Shown here: piece by piece, positions 11,832 through 22,839 of the stretch
Position numbering within the stretch: position 1 is the stretch's first letter
Layout: each line of letters starts with the position of its first letter
From: Madurella fahalii
Taxonomy: Eukaryota; Ascomycota; Sordariomycetes; Sordariales
Direction of reading: 5' to 3'
DNA length: 64,000 nucleotides
Assembly (NCBI GenBank): GCA_029876055.1
Contig: CM056875.1
Coordinates: forward strand, 8,953,001-9,017,000
Notes under the pieces: generated by a model
What the model was told of the DNA's origin: nothing
The model's database searches: none
What the model saw: the letters and a program-made list of their open reading frames with translations, nothing else
Translations under genes and position numbers: made by a program

Positions 11832-12783
11832 TGGTTCTTTGTTAGTGGGAGCAACAAGACTACGAGCCATAGTTCACCAAGGCATCAAGCGGTGAGATTG
11901 ATTAGCTATTTACTTATTCATTTTGCTGTCCCTGAGGACAGGTCGGACCTGCAGCCCCTGCGATCAGTCGTGCCACCGTCATAAAAAGCACTACTAGGTC
12001 TGAGCCCTGTACCGGACCCAACCTTTACCAGGCACAGTGGTAAAAGCACTTATTTAGCAACCTTCAGCTTTAGAATACCTTAGCAACTGGACGGTACCGG
12101 GGATCCGGACCACGACTAGCTGATCCAGATCGTCCTCGTGCTAGTTCTCAACCTACAGACGCTGAGCGTCGCCGGCGGCTTCTACTCGCATTATAATACC
12201 TTTGAACTCGGCAATGGCAGCCTTCCTTCGTTTTAAGAGCATCGCACGACAGCTATAGATAGACACATTCCTACACCCACGAGGCAAAGGCACTGTTTGA
12301 TGCCGCTTCGAATCTCGAGGTTCTATACACTGCTAGGTACGTACGGCTTCAAGGATCCAGGCGACAATCCGAAACACGATATACTCTTCGAGCTAACCCT
12401 AGAAATTTCCAAAAAACTAGTCATTAACGGCCTTAAATTCTATAATCTAGCGATACTACTGCCTATATATCCTCGGTAGTAGGAGCTTTAGTATATCTAT
12501 CTAGAGGTTAAGGAAGAGGACTAATGAAGTGGGGAATAGTGCACTGGCCGGATGGCGCTCTAAGACAACTCCAGGACTTCGGGTTCGGCAGTGTAGGTCC
12601 GGGGTATCGGGTTCCCGGCCCTCCGGGCTGGATCAGGTGATTGGACTGAGGACCCACTTTTTTTCTGTATTTAAGACTGTCCAGACTGTCTGCCTTCGAC
12701 AATCAGGAGGAATAAAAAGATCAACAGTTCAACCAATTTCTTTCTTTCGATTTGCTTGCTCCATTGGGAGCTGTCTTTGCGGC

Positions 12784-12803
12784 CTCCCTCTGATCAGAGG
12801 GAG
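12784..12803. repeat. dispersed 20-bp palindrome, copy 2
   Basis: Identical to the 20-mer at 9486. The two copies flank the secreted FAD oxidase gene. Both are followed within about 110 bp by a similar T-rich stretch (CCCTCCCCTTGTTTTGTT here, a close variant near 9620). Confidence 0.85.
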
Positions 12804-12959
12804 TCCTGCCTGTCTTTGTTGCTACTTTGGTCCAAGCCGCGTTGCTGGGAGTCCTGGTTTGTTGTCGGGTTTCTCAGTCGTTGTCCCTCCCCTTGTTTTG
12901 TTATCTTGTTGTTTTGTTGATGGAGTGGATGTGTGTTTTCCGCTCCATTTCACTAAGAC

Positions 12960-13570
12960 ATTATTTCCCTAGAGGCTCTAGTACCATTATAGAAGATATT
13001 ATATACTCTTAATATCAGGGTTATAGAGTTTAGTATATAGTAGGAAGATATTACTAGTATCTATCTATATACCTATATTAATAATTGAGCCCTTTAGAGA
13101 CTTCAGTATAATGGAGAAACTAGATATTAAGCAAGCTGCTATTAACTACCCCGTTGCTCTTACATTATACGGTACTAAGCTAGTCGACTAGCTACTACCA
13201 TCGGTCGAGTACATATATTTTCAAGATGTCAAGGAACTAGTCTTATTCCTAGACCATTTAAACATCGTTACTTCAAATGCTTCTATATAGCTATCGAAGC
13301 TACGATCCGTCTGTCTTACCTTGGGAAGCTATTATATGGACTAGATATAAAATAATACTTTCTAACAACTTATAACTATTAGACAATGTTACGGCTGTAT
13401 TCAACTAAGCGGGGATTACCTTCTAGTAAGCCGACCTAGTGAAGGGTAAGCAAGAGTCCTAGTTAGATCATATCTACTCCTATCTAGCGAGTACAGCAAA
13501 ACGTTATATTTATTCGTCATTATAGACGACTCATTTAATGCTCAGAAACCCTTTTTAAAACGCGACCCAA
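12960..13570. mobile_element. AT-rich decayed repeat, probably RIP-mutated retroelement
   Basis: Composition shifts abruptly from about 50% GC on the flank to strongly TA-rich. TA dinucleotides and CTAG/TATA strings dominate and no reading frame stays open. With the LTR-like segment just upstream this suggests a retrotransposon internal region degraded by repeat-induced point mutation. The element family cannot be named by eye. Confidence 0.45.
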
Positions 13571-13907
13571 GGTCTACTAAGTCAGCATTTAAAATGTGCA
13601 ACTACCAGGCCGGGATTCACGGTTTTACCCTCCCTATAACAACGACAGCTTCTAGTCTTCATCGTTGTTCAGAGAGTGCGGTTTCTTGTCCTCATAACTA
13701 CCAGTTCTGGAACCTTTTGAGCAGATAGGGAACTTTTATAAGGCAGGCAAGAAGATAAAGTATGTACATGAACATCTCCAGTCTCGATTCCCTTGCCACG
13801 AGCTGAGAATATGCTGACCGCATTCTCTTCATCATTCACAACTCCCAATCACCGATGTACCTTATCCCCGCAGAGAAGCTCCAAAGTTTTGAGGTTGATT
13901 TGAGTCT

Positions 13908-14890
13908 TTACAGGCACTGAGAGTACCACTGGTTGGCAGCCTGGCAAGTCGAACCGGACTGGCAGCATGTAGGGCCGTTCCAGCCCTGGCCACCGCACTG
14001 GCCCCATCGAGCAGCGCACTGATAAAGCGGTAGTTAGTATCAACGTACACGACGGCGTTCTTATGAGCGAGAAAACGCCACGAGACTTACGTTGCCGCCG
14101 CCGCCGCCGCCACCGCCGCCACTACCGCCACCGGGGTTAGTACCGCCGCCACCACCACCACCGCTGGACTGGCCGCCGACGTTAATGGTAGCAGAACCAC
14201 TCGAGAAGTAGCCTTCAGTAGCGACAATTTGGTAGTCGTGGGTGCCGAGACGGAGACCGGCCCGTTGCCATGCATCGAAGTGGGCAGCCATGTTCACGCT
14301 ACCACCGGTGCGCTTGCTGCTGCGGACGGACCAGTATTGGTCGAATGTGCGCGTGCCCTCAATCGAGGGCGCGTTGGTGCGTGTCGACCGGTAGATGTTG
14401 TAGGTTGAGCCGTCGGTGGTGACGCTGCCCAGGTGCGTGGCCCCAGATGACGGGTTGTATGTGCCAAAGTTCTCCACCACGTAGTACTCGACCAAAGGGT
14501 TACGCGTCCAGCCGTACACGGCCAGGTACGAGTTGCCGTTAGGTTGGTAGGTACCGGTGTAGTTAATGGTCCTTCAGCCGGACGTTAATAACGTTTCCAA
14601 CGATGCCGTCTAAGGACCCGGACTTACCTGGCAGTGCCCGGGTTCCATCCCTTGCCGCCAACCCAGTTGCCGTTACCCGACCATGTCACACTGTACTGGC
14701 CGCCGGCCTCGTTTGTGTAGCGCACATTCGGCCCACCGTCGGTCCAGAAGGAGAAGTAGTAGCCGTTGTGCGTTCCCGTGGCGCTGCTGGTGAGCGTCTG
14801 ACGCTTGTTCAGGCCGGGCAGCTCGCCGGGGGCGGCGACGGCCGCAACGGTCGCCGAGGCAGCAAGGAAGAGAGACGAGAAAGCAACCAT
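13908..14890 (-). CDS. endo-1,4-beta-xylanase GH11 with C-terminal CBM1
   Basis: Three exons (14890-14628, 14571-14091, 14018-13908) give 284 aa. Residues 1-20 are a signal peptide, followed by a short propeptide ending in a Kex2-type LNKR (residues 27-30). The GH11 jelly-roll follows; the nucleophile is Glu116 in NPLVEYYVVE and the acid/base is Glu207 in IVATEGYFSSGSA. A nearly pure Gly linker (about residues 227-247) leads to a complete CBM1 in the last exon (CGGQGWNGPTCC ... NQWYSQCL), so the binding module is one exon. The enzyme is secreted and cleaves xylan backbones while tethered to cellulose. CCCCGG at 15017 and CCCCAC at 15182 upstream fit the degenerate CreA/CRE1 core on this strand, but such sites are common. 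An extra in-frame ATG at 14899 would add three residues. Confidence 0.96.
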
Positions 14891-17800
14891 GGCTAGCAAC
14901 TGTCAAGGATCTCCGCAATGAAGCTTGGCCTGGGGAGTGAGGAAAGGATTGGAGACAGGGAGGATGACAATGGTTACTTATACACTTAGACGTCCCCAAC
15001 AGCTCAGTCGCATTCGCCCCGGATCCGAAAGCCTTGATTCCCCCATTTCTACCATTCTTGGTCTAGTTGGACTTTTCACACCACCTCTCCGTCCCTGGAG
15101 TTGCGGAGGACCCTCCACCCACAAATCCTCGCTCGGATCTTTGTTCCTGGCCCCCTGTTGTGTCATGCAACATGGACCTCGCCCCACCTTTAGCAATGAG
15201 TTGCAGAAGTGTTAATCCATCAATGTTAGATTCGGTTGATTGCGGTCTCGCAAACCGCTGTTTTGTCATCATTGGCGTCCAGCTTTATACTAGCAATGCC
15301 TAATAGAAACGAAAAACACTCGACTGCGTTTCCCCAACTGCCTGGGTGTGCCTTCCGCTGTTTTGTTGCCTACCTAAGGTGCCCAGCTTTGACTAGTAGT
15401 GTAGTAGGTGACGGACCTGTCGCTTTTCCACTTGTGGGCATGCACAAGTGACATCGACGGCAACCCCATTATTACCCTAGTTCTCCACAGGCCATCACAT
15501 GGGGAATCTACGTGTAGACGCAACGGTGCGCGTCTAAGAGAAGCTCCGTGCCAAGTTCCGTCGACATCCATGGATGTAACCACGGAACTCGCCCCGTGGC
15601 GCGGTCACGGGGAAACCTCCCAGTCCTCAGCGCAGTTAGTCTTAGTCGTGGCATGGTTCTTCTATATTCTAGGCTTCACATGTTACCACTAGCAGAAACC
15701 CGCTTGGTTGAGAACCGGGTTGTTGCATTGATGATGTGCGGCTCATTAATGAAAAAGGGGCACAAGCCTTGTTGAAACACTGCGTGAGCCGGGTAGGTGG
15801 GAACGTGCTGGGAAACACCGGCAAAAATGGACCAGGGAGTGACTGCCGATTCAACCGCCGGCTAAAAGCAGCCTGGTACTACCCAAGAGCCTGGGCTTGC
15901 CCGAGTGGTGCATCCTAACCGCTGGGTTTGGGGCTCCGAGAGCCTCACCCTTGCTCCAACAAGGAAATCCGGGTCACGGTGGCCGAGGATATGCTCCGAG
16001 TAAGAGGGAAAGGGGAAAACGGAAGATCTGAGCACGACGCCGCAACAGGACCATTGCGCAGCCGCCCACCGGCCTGACCTGGGCACAACAACACGGATCA
16101 AAGGAACATATCACTCAGGAATGTTCTATCCAAGCTTTGGAAGCCGGAGTTCCTTTCTACTGGTTAAGGCTATGTAGCGCCACCTGGGTACGCCATCCGC
16201 AGTCGTAGTGTAAGCTTAGGGTGTCGCCATTGAGTGTTTGTCATTGACGCTTGAGATGAGTTACTACGCACTTGAATATCCATCCAACGGAATTGACATC
16301 ACAAAATCACATGAGCCAACTCCGTCACATCCCAGAACCTGCCCACGTTGCTAATGTGGTACTAACAAAGTAGCCACCCGTTCTTTACGCAATACCTCCC
16401 TGGCCGGATACAACTCAAAGTGACTTGAGTAAGTTTAGGCTATTCTCCCGAGGCCCAGGGATCAGGATACCAAGTCGCAACCATGGCTTGTGGACTGACT
16501 GGTTAGATATAGGCTGATCTTCAAGCGATCAAGCTAGTGCACGTGAGATGGGTCCTTTCGGGAGTACCCGATCGAAGCTTGGGATGTTCGCCGTGAAATC
16601 CAGCGGGACATGGACTCCGCAAGTTTCTAGCACCTACTGAGTCGTCTTATGTAAGGCTTCATCATCCGATGTGGGATGGAACGGTGTGGAAGTAATAAGA
16701 GCTTGGAGCCGCTAACACGGTGTAAGTCCGTCATTGAAAGTGAGAAGTCACAATCGTGATGTTTTAGAACATACGGATGGAAATCCGAATTGCTATAATT
16801 AACCTAGGTATCTTTGGCCATATTAAACTAGGCCGTGTCACGCTCTCGACACTTGAGATGCCTGAAGAGGCGGTCATTCACCTTACCCATCGTTTCTGCA
16901 GGAGGTGGAATACCCAGCTGTCAATGATTCAAGACGCTCCTCATACACGTAATTCAATTTGAATAACTTGCCTTCTATCTGGCATACGTTACTCAGCCGT
17001 AACGCTCTCCAAAGTCCGCGGGTTCCCGTCAACTACAAGCAAACCCGGATCTCGTTGCTTTCGTCGAACTGCCTTGAGGGGCAGGTCTGAAAAACCGGTT
17101 CTTGACAGTACAACGCCAAACTCTTCTCTTCCCAATCCAATGTGATTACTTCGATATCTTAAGGGACGTTTTCAGCCGCCACGTGAACTTGAGGATAGGT
17201 GATTTCCCCGAATGACGGGAATCGGTGCCATGATGGCGGCTGCACACCTCGGTCCCGTGGCGTCTTCCAAGTGCTCCATAGTTAGCTTCTGATCTGGGCC
17301 GGTCTCATCATTACTGAAGCGCGCAAAGTCCACCTCGCAATGACACCTGCCGGTTGTCGCTTACGGCTGGTCTACCGAAGCGGAACTTGACCTTTGCTAG
17401 GAGCGTCAGAAATATGTCATGTATACCTGTAAACTGCGCCAGCCCAGATGTGTAATTTCTTATTCCGTACATTCCGCCTTCTCTTCGTCCATCGTGCACT
17501 AAAACCTGGGGATCGGCGCCCCTATTGGCGAACTCGTTCGGAGCCCCTTAGCTCCAATCTTCATAAGTCTAACTCAACAATACATCGAGATGCGTGCTTC
17601 CTCTCCTTTATCAATGAAGCTTTTGCGCAAGCCCTAGGGAAAACAGTCAAAGCCCGTCCATGTCCTCCCCGTTCCCCCTGCCGGTGAAGAGTTCTTACTA
17701 GAAGGTATCGCTGCCTCGACCGTCTCGAATGGCTCGACTGCGTGGTTACATATAAGAGATTCCAGCAGCCCCGAGGATGAAAGGAGACAACTTGTAGCAG

Positions 17801-18856
17801 CAATGGGGTAGCTTACCAGCATCAAAACGTGTCGACTAACTGCTCCATTGCTCTGCGCCGTTACTCCGTGTTTGCACGGTCGCAGCCCAGCGTTTACCCG
17901 GAAGTTTTCCTATCCGAATGGCGACGCCGTAACTGTATGTTCAGAAGACGTTAGCTCGTAGGCATACACTCGCGATGATGGAACCCTGGTACTGGCTAAG
18001 AATTTGAGGTTGTTACTCCGCTCATAAAGATGCGGGGGTGGACGCTGTAAGGAGGAAGTAGGGGATCATCGAGCCGGATGTGCGCAATCTAGGTCACATC
18101 GTTAGCAAACTCGACCTCGACGTCACAATTTCGGCCGCTGTGCTGGCTAGGGATAAGGTAGATTTGGGCTGTAGGGTTTATATTAGTAGCGGGACGAAAT
18201 TCTGCAAGGTTGTTGGACGCCTTGCCAGTTACTAGTACCCTGCTTACTTTAGAGTCGTGGTTGATCTTGTTCAATAGGGCCCTGAGATACTTGTGCGCCT
18301 AACCCTTCTTTTCCGTCTCGCTGCCATAGGCGACATAGTAGGTTCCCCGGTCATTCTCCTGGGGAACATCGTTATGATTACTTGAGGCCGAGAAGCAGGG
18401 CGTCTTGTGGGGGCGGCCGACATTGGATGGACAAGCATGGACAGTAACATCCATGCATTCATGGCAAGCCATCGCATCTAACTAAGGTAGGTGTTAAAAT
18501 CCAGCTAGTGTCTGCGCCGGCGTAACGTGACAAGGCCATCATTGACAGAAGCCACTGCCATCTCCCTCGGTTCAGCCATGTAGGTGCCTATTCGGGTACC
18601 ATTGCAGATGCCCCTTATCATGGCACTGAGATTCTCAAGCATATCAGGCGCCGCCTACTCGAACTCACGAACGGGACAAAGGTCAAGACAGTGTAAACTG
18701 CAACATGCGTTCTGTATAAGCTGAAGCCAATCCACCATAACGCCCGTCTATGCAACACAAAATGATGATCCAAAAAATGCTGTAACAAAGGGGTATAGCA
18801 AAAACGCCCCCCACTTGACCGTTTCCATGATGCCCATATTCCTTCACGGTCAACGA
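14891..18856. other. 4-kb gene desert downstream of the xylanase promoter
   Basis: The first 400 bp is the xylanase promoter. The rest has mixed composition, many short open stretches with stops in all frames, and no domain I can recognise. Stretches such as the minus strand near 17100-17360 and the plus strand near 17580-17810 stay open in one frame for 30-60 codons and may be remnants of former genes. No functional gene is supported. Confidence 0.5.
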
Positions 18857-20623
18857 CTAATACCAAGCCGACTTCTTGCCTTCTTCTATGCTGTCAAGAA
18901 TGGTGCATTTTTCCGTCTGACATACCTTCCTCCTGTCCAACCACTTGGCCTTTGGTCCTAGCGGCCCGGTAATGTAATGGTACTCCCCAAAAAGCCTCCA
19001 CTGACGCCGGTCACTCAGAGGATATACATCATCACCCCAAGGCCCCTGAAAATGGAACCATGAGGTTGGTGCGTCGGGGTTAGATGCGGCAGGTGTCAAG
19101 CTGGCTCGCTCCTGGGTTGGCGGATTCTGAGCCTCGTCCTGGTCGCCCTCATAGTCGTACCAGTAGGCGTAGTTGTTGAGGGCTGGATCCCAGAGCGGGC
19201 CCCTGTCGGTTATATCCTTGAGGAGCTTGAATGGGAGCACGTAGGGGTGCATTCCGGGTGACGCATACATGGCATGACTGCCTACGGCTGAATAGATGAC
19301 GGGACGGTCGGGCTTGTCGCCTTTCTGGGGTTGTTTCTCGAGCGCTTGCCATGCATAAGCCTTGCCGCCGGCGTGCTCGCTTAGAAACATGGCGCGCGGA
19401 ACGCCGTGCTGGAAGCGTACCATGCAATGCTCCCAGTCGCCAACGTGATTCCCGAAGCGGATTTTGAGTACTGTCTGGCCCAAGTTGTAACTGTAGAAAA
19501 AAAACCAAAAGGCGTCTAAGATCCCTGCCCCTTTATCGACGAGAATGAGAACCGCTGGCGATTTGCTGTAGCCACTGTGGCTGGGCTCGTCATCCTGCCG
19601 AGCATTCCCTAGAATTGGATGTTGCGCGTTGGAAATGGATTGTCTCTCGCGAAGCCGCCGTTGCCTGCTGGAGAACTTGTTCGGTGGGGCTATGCGATGC
19701 GGTGGGTGTTTCCTGTCAGCATCCCACCAAGTGGTTCCGTCTTTGGGCCGCTGCGGCTGGTCTTGCGAGCCCCGGTGTTCCTCGTTCCCTCCATCGGGTC
19801 TGTCGCTTACTGCATCATCGTCCTTGAAGGGAACTGGAACCCCTTTGCGACTATGGAGCCACTCTGGCCTCAATTCCACATCGTCTTGGCTGGTTAGAAA
19901 GACAGTGCCTTGCTCTGCGTTTAGGCTCGCGAGATTTCCGAGATGCAACGGCTTCTCTGTGTCCACCAACGAGCCGTTATTGAACGGTCTCGTGTGTCGG
20001 ATATGCTCGGCAAAGTCTGACGGCCAGAAATTCTCACCAGAATAGAGGTGGACGAGCGGTGCGTGCGCCAGAACGTAGTTTGGCACCTCTTCGAGAATCT
20101 TTGCGCCTCCCGAGGCTGCGGTTGCTCGACGTCTGCGGCGCTTCAGGTCCTTGTGCACCGGCGCTGTTTCCCAAGTGTTGACTTCATGCTTCTCGGCAAA
20201 TGTTCTCTCCTCGCTCCAGCCCAAGGCAAGCAACTTCAGTGCGTCCAGCGTCGAATGTGATCCATCGTCTGGGAGAGCCGGCGCATCCCATCGTATGTGT
20301 TGTATGCCGCAGAGACTCAGCCAGCGACACGCCTGACGATCGAGCCAGTACGGGGACGAGTTGACCCAATGCTTGTCCCGCTCCCTCTCTTCCTCATTGG
20401 GCGGAGTTGGGTTGAGAAGGCGTGGCAAAAGCCAGAGCAGGAAAATGAGGCTGGCGAGGGAGAGAGCGGCGATCGTCGTCCGGCGCAGATTGTATATCAT
20501 GGTCGATCCTCTGCGACGTTGTCCTAGTAGGCCGAACGACAGCGACATTAGGGAAAGGATGAAGTTGGTATTGTCTCGGTGTCGCGGCCAGTGGGCACTC
20601 GGTCCGGTGGCGTAGCGGCGCAA
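18857..20623 (-). CDS. Vps62-like vacuolar protein sorting-associated protein
   Basis: A single exon, 588 aa from the ATG at 20623. In-frame ATGs at 20548 and 20500 are alternative starts; 20500 begins directly before the membrane anchor IAALSLASLIFLLWLLPRLL. A single N-terminal transmembrane segment is followed by a lumenal or cytosolic domain with YVLAHAPLVHLYSGENFWPSD, the conserved WFFFYSYN, NHVGDWEHCMVRF and YSAVGSHAMYA motifs, WDPALNNYAYWYD and GPWGDD. This pattern belongs to the Vps62/DUF946 family, linked in yeast to cytoplasm-to-vacuole protein targeting; the biochemical activity is unknown. An internal Arg-run (KRRRRR, about residue 162) and a low-complexity stretch (about 255-350) interrupt the conserved blocks. 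Confidence 0.85.
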   Translation of the reverse strand: MRRYATGPSAHWPRHRDNTNFILSLMSLSFGLLGQRRRGSTMIYNLRRTTIAALSLASLIFLLWLLPRLLNPTPPNEEERERDKHWVNSSPYWLDRQACRWLSLCGIQHIRWDAPALPDDGSHSTLDALKLLALGWSEERTFAEKHEVNTWETAPVHKDLKRRRRRATAASGGAKILEEVPNYVLAHAPLVHLYSGENFWPSDFAEHIRHTRPFNNGSLVDTEKPLHLGNLASLNAEQGTVFLTSQDDVELRPEWLHSRKGVPVPFKDDDAVSDRPDGGNEEHRGSQDQPQRPKDGTTWWDADRKHPPHRIAPPNKFSSRQRRLRERQSISNAQHPILGNARQDDEPSHSGYSKSPAVLILVDKGAGILDAFWFFFYSYNLGQTVLKIRFGNHVGDWEHCMVRFQHGVPRAMFLSEHAGGKAYAWQALEKQPQKGDKPDRPVIYSAVGSHAMYASPGMHPYVLPFKLLKDITDRGPLWDPALNNYAYWYDYEGDQDEAQNPPTQERASLTPAASNPDAPTSWFHFQGPWGDDVYPLSDRRQWRLFGEYHYITGPLGPKAKWLDRRKVCQTEKCTILDSIEEGKKSAWY

Positions 20624-21160
20624 GTGAGGGAGACGTTTTCACGAGCGGCGCAGTGATTCGCTGGCGGCCATGACAAGTTGCGTCAAACAAAGGATTTAGG
20701 TAGTAAGGGAAAGAAAACGGGCGTACAAGAAGGGACGCCTTTTTCTAGGGTGTCGGGACAGCGCAAAGGGATTAAGAATGCTCTGGGCAGCGATGCAAGT
20801 AGCAAAAAATCAGGGCCCAGGTGTCTTCGCCCCCGAGATGTCCAACGCATCACGCAGGAACCAGAGGGCCATGCGTCAGCCAAGATCAGTACAGTACTGT
20901 ACCACTACTGCACTACCCGCTGGCCGCTGACTCGCTGACGCCCAAGGTACAGTACAGTACAGCACTACTTACTACAGCCGCAGTGGGTTTAGTGCAATCG
21001 TCGGCCCCAGTTTTCTTGGCTTAAACGGCAGGGCCCACAATGGAAGGCAATGCCTGGTCCCCCCTCTGCCGTGTTTCGGAGCCGCTAAGCAGTCGTTTAA
21101 ACGGAGGGGCTGTTAGTTTTACCAATGCACCAACCGCCCCTTCTACTTCACTGTAGGTAT
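20624..21160. other. VPS62 promoter and TFIIIC 3' flank
   Basis: No gene is seen. The palindrome GTACAGTACTGTAC lies at 20889-20902 and a GTACAGTACAGTAC run at about 20946-20960, both upstream of the Vps62-like gene. Confidence 0.6.
20889..20960. repeat. GTACAGTAC palindromic motif cluster
   Basis: A perfect 14-bp palindrome GTACAGTACTGTAC at 20889-20902 and, about 45 bp on, GTACAGTACAGTAC. They lie in the likely promoter of the Vps62-like gene. Whether they are a transcription-factor site or a microsatellite cannot be told from sequence. Confidence 0.6.
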
Positions 21161-22400
21161 CTAGCTGTGCGGAGCACTAGAGAGGTCGTTCCAGCGCAGC
21201 GGAGTCGGGGCGGAGGTGCTAGCGACGCGATCTGTCCTATGGCCGAACCGTGATATTGCGCCGCTCTCCCGTCTAATAAGCGCCGCGCGTCTGGCTCGTG
21301 TCCGTGGGAATCCTCGTCTCCCCCGGCCTTGCCTTGGAATGTAATTCCTCTCCAGCCCTTGCCCTTGCCCTGAGTCTTTCTCCTCTCTTCTCTTGTCGCG
21401 CCACCTCACATTCCTCGCATGGTCCTGCTGCAGCTTTCTCCGCCGGCGCTCCTCCTCTTCATCTTCTACCATGAGCTTATTCTGCCTCGTTTCTAAAGGC
21501 TGGACCGTGACTTCATCTGTCTCGCCACGTTTTCGTTTTAGTGCAATCAAATCCTCGAGGAAATGGGCCTGGGGCTGCCGCAGTCCGCTTTTGTCTCCTC
21601 CAATGTGGACATAGATGCCGCCGTTGCGTTTGTACCGCTCCGGAATGTCCTCCTCCAGGTCGTCTGTGCTACCTAGTATCGCCATGTCGGCTGCCCTATC
21701 CGATGTCTTGTCTTTTTCCCTCGGCAGTAACGTTGCCTCTCGAAAGTTGATCCTAGATGCGCTGGCCGCGAGCAGGTCAATGTTCTGATTGAGGTTACGG
21801 AGCGCAGGGAGAGGCGCATTGTCGTCATGCGGGGTAAAAATCATTTCTGTTCCGATGTTCTCGCACCAGGTACCACGGAAGACATGGTTACGATATGAAA
21901 CAACTGGCTCCTTCGAGTGGAGTTCCAGGATCTGGATTTCCTCCGCTGGTTTGTCGTTTGTGCTGGGTTCCAGATGTGCCGTCTTTGCGGTTGCCTGTGC
22001 GAGCAGAGGATCGATTGGGGGGTTGGGTGGTGCCTGGGGTTGTGGCCGGCCGATCGTATCGAGATCAACCTCCTCACGTTCCGGAAGCTCTCCATCGTCA
22101 GCCTCTTTCTCTTCGACTAGGTCCGAATCGGAAGCGAGAGGTTCGGGCGCATTGAAGAGAGGGTTGTACCACACTCGGTAACCCCCCCGGGTGTTGTGCA
22201 CAATGTCGTCGGTTCGTCTCTCGAGGAAGTCGCGGACTGACAAGTCTAGGGTAAGATAATATGTCTATAGAGTCGGTCAGCGACGTCGGTCTTGTGGATG
22301 GAGTACTCCATGCCTCGGTTTCCGTCGTAGAGTATTCGTATTCCCACCCGTCATCGTCATCGGTCATCGTGTTCCTGTCCCCTGCGCCGTTAAGCGCCAT
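21161..22400 (-). CDS. TFIIIC tau55-like subunit (TFIIIC triple-barrel domain)
   Basis: Two exons (22400-22314 and 22264-21161) give 396 aa. The junction restores WEYEYSTTETE-TYYLTLDLSVRDFLE, the start of the TFIIIC sub6/tau55 triple-barrel domain, which continues through YRNHVFRGTWCENIGTEMIF. TFIIIC binds internal promoters of tRNA and 5S genes and recruits RNA polymerase III. The remaining part is charged and Arg/Glu-rich, with a basic C-terminus (about residues 310-380). The intron has a GC donor (GAG/GCATGG) and a TATAG acceptor, 49 bp; no GT donor in the area joins the exons in frame. The first ATG (22400) is used; 22367 is an alternative. Divergent from HIS7 over 439 bp. Confidence 0.8.
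22265..22313 (-). other. GC-AG intron of the TFIIIC subunit gene
   Basis: The donor reads GAG/GCATGG and the acceptor CTATAG/ACATAT. Only this GC donor keeps both conserved halves in frame, phase 0. Confidence 0.7.
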
Positions 22401-22839
22401 AGCAAATTGAACCGGGATCCCGGCTACTTCAATGCTCTCGCGTGATGATGATTAGGAGAAGAAGATGGCGCGGGAAATGAGCGAGGCTGAGCATTGAAAG
22501 CTAAAAATGGAGACGGCTCAGTAATGTATAACTTCTAACCTTCAAAAGAGCGGCGCGGGATAAGGTATGGGATTGGAGAAGCCGTCTTGGTGCTGGTCAA
22601 TTGAAGGGAATCTTGGCGGTCAAAGGCGGCAGGAATTAGTGCTGCACTGATGGCGGGGTGCTTTATTAGCTACCCCCCCTCCCCGCGGTCGGGACATTGC
22701 CCCGCGCCAGATTTTCTGGTCCCCTGCGGAGGCCAATTGACTCATTTTTGTTGTACCTTATTATCCCCGGGAGTCACAACATCACCAGCGGGAAGATCAT
22801 TGTCTCTGATGCGTACGCTCGTCGCATAATCGCGTCAAA
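22401..22839. other. shared divergent promoter of TFIIIC subunit and HIS7
   Basis: A 439-bp divergent region without coding sequence. TGACTCA (the Gcn4/CPC1 recognition core, here as TTGACTCATTT) occurs at about 22738-22744, about 100 bp upstream of the HIS7 start, as expected for general amino-acid control. Confidence 0.6.
22738..22744 (+). promoter_or_regulatory. putative CPC1/Gcn4 site upstream of HIS7
   Basis: TGACTCA is a perfect match to the bZIP Gcn4/CPC1 consensus and lies about 96 bp upstream of the HIS7 ATG. Amino-acid biosynthesis genes of this class are known targets of cross-pathway control; binding here is inferred. Confidence 0.6.

Larger units (their letters stand above)
11832..13907. 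other. repeat relic and AT-rich decayed region
   Basis: No intact gene. The part at 12510-12960 resembles a retrotransposon LTR (TATA-like and poly-T stretch, a short direct-repeat-rich transition, then the 20-bp palindrome and a T-rich tail). The part at about 12960-13570 is strongly TA-enriched with very frequent CTA/TAG triplets and stops in every frame, as expected of a repeat decayed by C-to-T mutation. The region at 13570-13900 is the 3' flank of the xylanase. Confidence 0.55.
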
